From an uncultured Alcaligenaceae bacterium (GTDB lineage: Bacteria > Pseudomonadota > Gammaproteobacteria > Burkholderiales > Burkholderiaceae_B): a DNA stretch of 10,303 nt. A program made the translations under genes and the position numbers. Every line of letters begins with the position of its first letter. Position 1 is the first letter of the stretch. Below the pieces are notes generated by a model. It was not told where the DNA came from, ran no database searches, and was given only the letters and a program-made list of their open reading frames with translations. The stretch lies in NCBI GenBank assembly GCA_937897265.1, contig CALCPT010000387.1:1-10303 (forward strand), written 5' to 3'. Positions 8,162-10,303 of the stretch are shown here, piece by piece.

Positions 8162-8524
8162 ATGAAAGTCAAACTACAACATGTGGCGCATGCACGCTCG
8201 GGCGATAAAGGTGACACTTCAAATATTGCTGTGTATGCCTATGAGTCAGCGTTTTATCCCTTGCTCAAAGAGCAGCTGACTGCCGACAAGCTCAAAGCCT
8301 TTTACAAAGGTGCGATTAAAGGCCCAGTGACGCGCTACGAAGTTGAGAACTTGCACGCGATGAATTTTGTTGCGCAAGGGGCCTTAGGAGGCGGAGTTTC
8401 AAGAAGCCTGTGTTTAGACAACTACGGCAAGGCGTTGTCGGCCGCGATTCTTGGTTTTGAAATTGAGGTGCCCGATTCTTTGCGCTCGGCACTGCGCGGC
8501 CAGCATTTGATACCAAACACCTAG
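8162..8524 (+). CDS. AtuA C-terminal-domain-like protein (120 aa)
   Basis: A small soluble protein starting three bases after the AtuA stop. It opens with VKLQHVAHARSGDKGDTSNI (3-22), the hallmark of the small domain found fused at the C-terminus of longer AtuA-type proteins, and ends with a GGGVSRSLCLDNYGKALS segment (76-93). In about 600-residue family members the DUF1446 part and this domain form one chain; here they are two adjacent genes, so the products probably form a complex. No strong ribosome binding site is seen, which fits translational coupling to the upstream gene. The catalytic role is unknown. Confidence 0.85.
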   Translation: MKVKLQHVAHARSGDKGDTSNIAVYAYESAFYPLLKEQLTADKLKAFYKGAIKGPVTRYEVENLHAMNFVAQGALGGGVSRSLCLDNYGKALSAAILGFEIEVPDSLRSALRGQHLIPNT

Positions 8525-8577
8525 TCGATCTTTGATCGAATCTACCCATCACTGAATTTATCCTTGACCGAATTTAG
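8525..8577. repeat. Hairpin and imperfect direct repeats between the AtuA-like gene and the reductase
   Basis: Immediately after the TAG, TCGATC (8525-8530) and GATCGA (8534-8539) form a 6-bp stem with a TTT loop, without a T tract. The same stretch holds two related segments, TTGATCGAATCTA (8532-8544) and TTGACCGAATTTA (8564-8576), with a shorter ACTGAATTTA (8551-8560) between them. They may be a weak regulatory or mRNA-processing site, or chance. Confidence 0.3.
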
Positions 8578-8588
8578 CGTTTGACATC

Positions 8589-9677
8589 GTGATAAGAAAA
8601 AAACATACCATTTTAATTGTTGGGGCCAGTGGCGTGGTCGGTGCAGCGGCCTTGAATCATTTTGCAGCCTTGCCTGACTGGAATGTGATCGCCTTATCGC
8701 GACGTTTTGTGAACTTGCCATTTTTGGCGCAACACGTCAGTGTCGACCTCACCGATCGCAATGCCTGTGACCAAGCAGCTCTAGGCCTGTCAGACGTCAC
8801 GCATATTTTTTACGCAGCACTCTATGAGTTGCCGGAGTTGGTTGCAGGATGGCAAGACCCCAGACAGATGGCGGTGAATGAGGCGATGCTGCGTAATTTG
8901 CTTGATGCGCTCGCACCCGTTGCAAAAAAATTACGCCACATCACACTGATGCAAGGTACCAAAGCTTACGGCGGCCACGTCGAGCCGGCTCGGGTGCCAG
9001 CAAAAGAGCATTGGCCCCGCCATCCACATAAAAACTTTTATTGGTTGCAAGAAGATTTGCTACGTGAACGCCAAACCAAAGCGGCTTGGACCTTCACAAT
9101 TTTGCGTCCGCAGATCGTGTTTGGCTATTCGGTATTTAGCCCGATGAATATTGTCGCAGCGATTGGTGCCTATGCAGCGTTACAGCGTGAACAAGGCTTG
9201 CCCTTGAGCTTTCCGGGTGGTGGGCGTTATATCAACGGAGCCAGTGACAGCCGCCTGATTGCGCGCGTGGCTGAGTTTGCGGCAACCAACGAGATTGCCG
9301 CAAACGAAACCTATAACGTTGTGAATGGCGATGCACTGGTTTGGCAGGATATCTGGGGTTCGATTGCCGCAAAGTTCAAAATGCCAGTGGGTGAGCCTGC
9401 GCCACTCTGTCTTGCGGACAACATGCCTAAGCATGAGGCGCTTTGGGCGCAGCTTGTTAATAAACATGACCTTGCGTCCTTCACGCTAAGCGAAATTATT
9501 TCAAGCTCGTGGGAGTTTACCGATCGGGCGTTTGCGCACGGTGTTGAGCATCCGGCTGATTCAGTGCTGAGTACGATTAAGTTACGTAAACATGGTTTCG
9601 ATGATTGTTACGATACCGAAGAGTCTTTGCATGACTGGTTAGAGCTCATGCAAAAGAATAGATTGTTACCCCGCTAA
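8589..9677 (+). CDS. NAD(P)-dependent epimerase/reductase, PRISE-like extended SDR
   Basis: A 362-residue extended short-chain dehydrogenase/reductase. The N-terminal Rossmann motif VGASGVVG is at 11-18, followed by VIALSRR (33-39), the adenine-loop Arg region of an NADP-preferring enzyme. QGTKAYGG (122-129) and NFYWLQEDLL (149-158) resemble the Lys and Tyr motifs of the progesterone 5-beta-reductase/iridoid synthase (PRISE) group, so an enone or related C=C/C=O reduction is plausible; the substrate is unknown. Plant PRISE enzymes have two tyrosines (FYY) where this protein has Tyr-Trp (151-152). The start is the GTG at 8589: an in-frame TGA lies 24 bases upstream and the next Met is residue 94, past the cofactor motif. 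No clear Shine-Dalgarno is present. It is 64 bases downstream of the AtuA-like gene on the same strand and is probably cotranscribed. Confidence 0.82.
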   Translation: MIRKKHTILIVGASGVVGAAALNHFAALPDWNVIALSRRFVNLPFLAQHVSVDLTDRNACDQAALGLSDVTHIFYAALYELPELVAGWQDPRQMAVNEAMLRNLLDALAPVAKKLRHITLMQGTKAYGGHVEPARVPAKEHWPRHPHKNFYWLQEDLLRERQTKAAWTFTILRPQIVFGYSVFSPMNIVAAIGAYAALQREQGLPLSFPGGGRYINGASDSRLIARVAEFAATNEIAANETYNVVNGDALVWQDIWGSIAAKFKMPVGEPAPLCLADNMPKHEALWAQLVNKHDLASFTLSEIISSSWEFTDRAFAHGVEHPADSVLSTIKLRKHGFDDCYDTEESLHDWLELMQKNRLLPR

Positions 9678-9691
9678 TAAAAACGTTTTTA
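9678..9691. repeat. 14-base palindrome after the reductase stop
   Basis: TAAAAACGTTTTTA is a perfect palindrome beginning one base after the reductase TAA and ending just before the ribosome binding region of the next frame. It is too AT-rich and has no loop for a standard terminator; it may be an operator or simply AT-rich intergenic sequence. Confidence 0.25.
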
Positions 9692-9702
9692 AAAGAGCGA
9701 AG

Positions 9703-9825
9703 ATGAAAAGAATCAAAAACGCCATCAAGTTTTTTGGATGCTCAGTGATCTGTGCGGCTGCAACGTCCTTCGCCTTACCCAGCGCATCGGCGCAAACGAC
9801 GGCTCCTTCTCGTTCAGCACCTTGA
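9703..9825 (+). pseudogene. Signal peptide of a secreted protein, probable Bug/TctC receptor, cut off by a sequence join
   Basis: The ATG at 9703 has a purine-rich GAGCGAAG just upstream and opens a 40-codon frame. Residues 1-31 are a textbook Sec signal: basic MKRIKNAIK, a hydrophobic core FFGCSVICAAATSFAL, and an Ala-x-Ala type cleavage site (SASA-Q). Short signals ending SASAQ are common on Bug-type tripartite tricarboxylate receptors, which are abundant in Alcaligenaceae and often sit beside such catabolic genes. After residue 31-33 the frame becomes TTAPSRSAP and stops at 9823-9825, with nothing like the receptor body. The true gene therefore continues elsewhere. Family assignment rests on the signal peptide and context only. 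Confidence 0.5.
9781..9795. other. Probable chimeric junction
   Basis: Two unrelated genes on opposite strands both look genuine up to, but not beyond, this 15-base stretch (AGCGCATCGGCGCAA): the plus-strand signal peptide ends here and the minus-strand sulfatase is cut off here. Composition also changes: 38% G+C in 9601-9660 against 65% in 9841-9900 and 75% in 10141-10200 (counted by hand). This suggests two sequences joined through a short shared stretch. Confidence 0.7.
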
Positions 9826-10117
9826 ACACACCCGTTCGAGCCCCGTATTGCCCGGATAGAAAGGCGGCACGCGTCGGCGAGCATTGCGCATCGGCATACG
9901 CCTGCGTGAAGCGCATGCCCTGCGACGCCAACCGATCGAGATTCGGCGTGGCCACATCCTTGTTGCCGAAGCAGCTCAGTCCCGTCCAACCGAGGTCGTC
10001 GGCGAGAATAAAGATGATATTGGGGCGATCGGCCGCGCGGGCTGCCGGGGCGGCCCAGAGCGCGCCGAATCCGCAGCAGACAACGAGCTTCCCGATGCGG
10101 GTGAGGAGATTTTTCAC
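9781..10117 (-). CDS. Sulfatase N-terminus (secreted), truncated at the junction
   Basis: About 112 residues of a type I sulfatase that would hydrolyse sulfate esters outside the cytoplasm. From GTG at 10117 there is a signal peptide (MKNLLTRIGK, hydrophobic 11-28, cleavage near ARA-AD). Then come RPNIIFILADD (31-41) with metal-binding Asp 40/41, TPNLDRLASQGMRF (57-70), and the sulfatase signature CSPTR (79-83), whose Cys is converted to formylglycine, followed by GQYGARTGV (89-97). After about NEKEPSFAPMRW (102-113) the frame becomes unrelated and stops at 9725. Usual family length is 450-550 residues, so most of the gene is missing. Base composition is far more GC-rich than the genes to the left. 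Such sulfatases are especially frequent in Planctomycetes and Verrucomicrobia, a possible donor, but that is a guess. No Shine-Dalgarno is visible. Confidence 0.88.
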
Positions 10118-10125
10118 GGTGATAA

Positions 10126-10303
10126 ATGGTTCGGAAAACAGTGCGGGGTGCGACCCAGCTCGACGCGGACGACCGCGACCACATGCTGGAGCGGGTCGCG
10201 GAGATGGTGCCGCGGGTCCAGAATTTCGGCGCGATTTTCGACGGCGTGCGGAAGCTGGATGAGGTGCTGCTCACGGTCTTCCGGGCGCCGCACAGTTACA
10301 CGG
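10126..10303 (+). CDS. Unidentified partial coding frame at the right edge
   Basis: Opens with ATG at 10126 directly after an in-frame TAA and runs 59 codons off the edge. Codon third positions are almost all G or C, as expected for a real gene in GC-rich DNA, and the frame is charged and helical in character (DADDRDHMLERVAEMV at 13-28). I do not recognise it and see no signal peptide. It diverges from the sulfatase start with only eight bases between the two start codons, leaving no room for promoters, so either the true start is internal (Met 20 is possible), the sulfatase start is elsewhere, or another join lies here. Confidence 0.45.
   Translation, partial: MVRKTVRGATQLDADDRDHMLERVAEMVPRVQNFGAIFDGVRKLDEVLLTVFRAPHSYT

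Noticed and set aside
9886..9895. Second copy of GCGCATCGGC, also found at 9782-9791, as a possible target-site duplication
   Set aside because: Ten bases in GC-rich coding DNA, with no transposase or terminal inverted repeats nearby; probably chance.
9666..10274. A 202-codon minus-strand frame and a 174-codon plus-strand frame (9738-10262) over the right end
   Set aside because: Both overlap the clear sulfatase coding frame and lack domains; the long lengths result from the high G+C content.

Overview
The window reads as the end of a contig from a betaproteobacterium, most likely Burkholderiales near the Alcaligenaceae. The reasons are a double-length 'dimeric form' UvrA, a cyclase / AtuA / short-chain reductase catabolic cluster, and the signal peptide of what looks like a Bug/TctC-type solute receptor. 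This is inference from gene content, not from a phylogenetic marker. The last 0.5 kb is much richer in G+C and seems to come from another genome.

Layout. Positions 1-5307, minus strand, are one uninterrupted reading frame of 1769 codons that runs off the left edge. It holds one complete UvrA module and most of a second, fused head to tail. The two modules are not equivalent: module 1 seems to have lost the usual UvrB-binding face, and module 2 has lost most of the insertion in its first signature domain. A 135-base intergenic region with an inverted repeat separates it from a divergent 43-codon gene for a very basic, unrecognised protein (5443-5574), which has a clear ribosome binding site and a strong intrinsic terminator.

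Positions 5748-9677, plus strand, look like one operon: a cyclase/kynurenine-formamidase-like hydrolase, an AtuA-family protein overlapping it by one base, a separate small AtuA C-terminal-like protein three bases on, and a PRISE-like NAD(P)-dependent reductase/epimerase. The start of a secreted protein follows at 9703. The likely role is breakdown of an imported carboxylic, terpenoid or aromatic acid. The exact substrate cannot be read from the sequence.

At about 9781-9795 the secreted-protein reading frame stops making sense, and a minus-strand sulfatase N-terminus (10117 down to about 9781) begins, cut off at the same place. G+C rises sharply here. A further GC-rich plus-strand frame starts at 10126. 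The simplest reading is a chimeric join, either misassembly or a real rearrangement. No RNA genes, CRISPR arrays, insertion sequences or att sites were seen.
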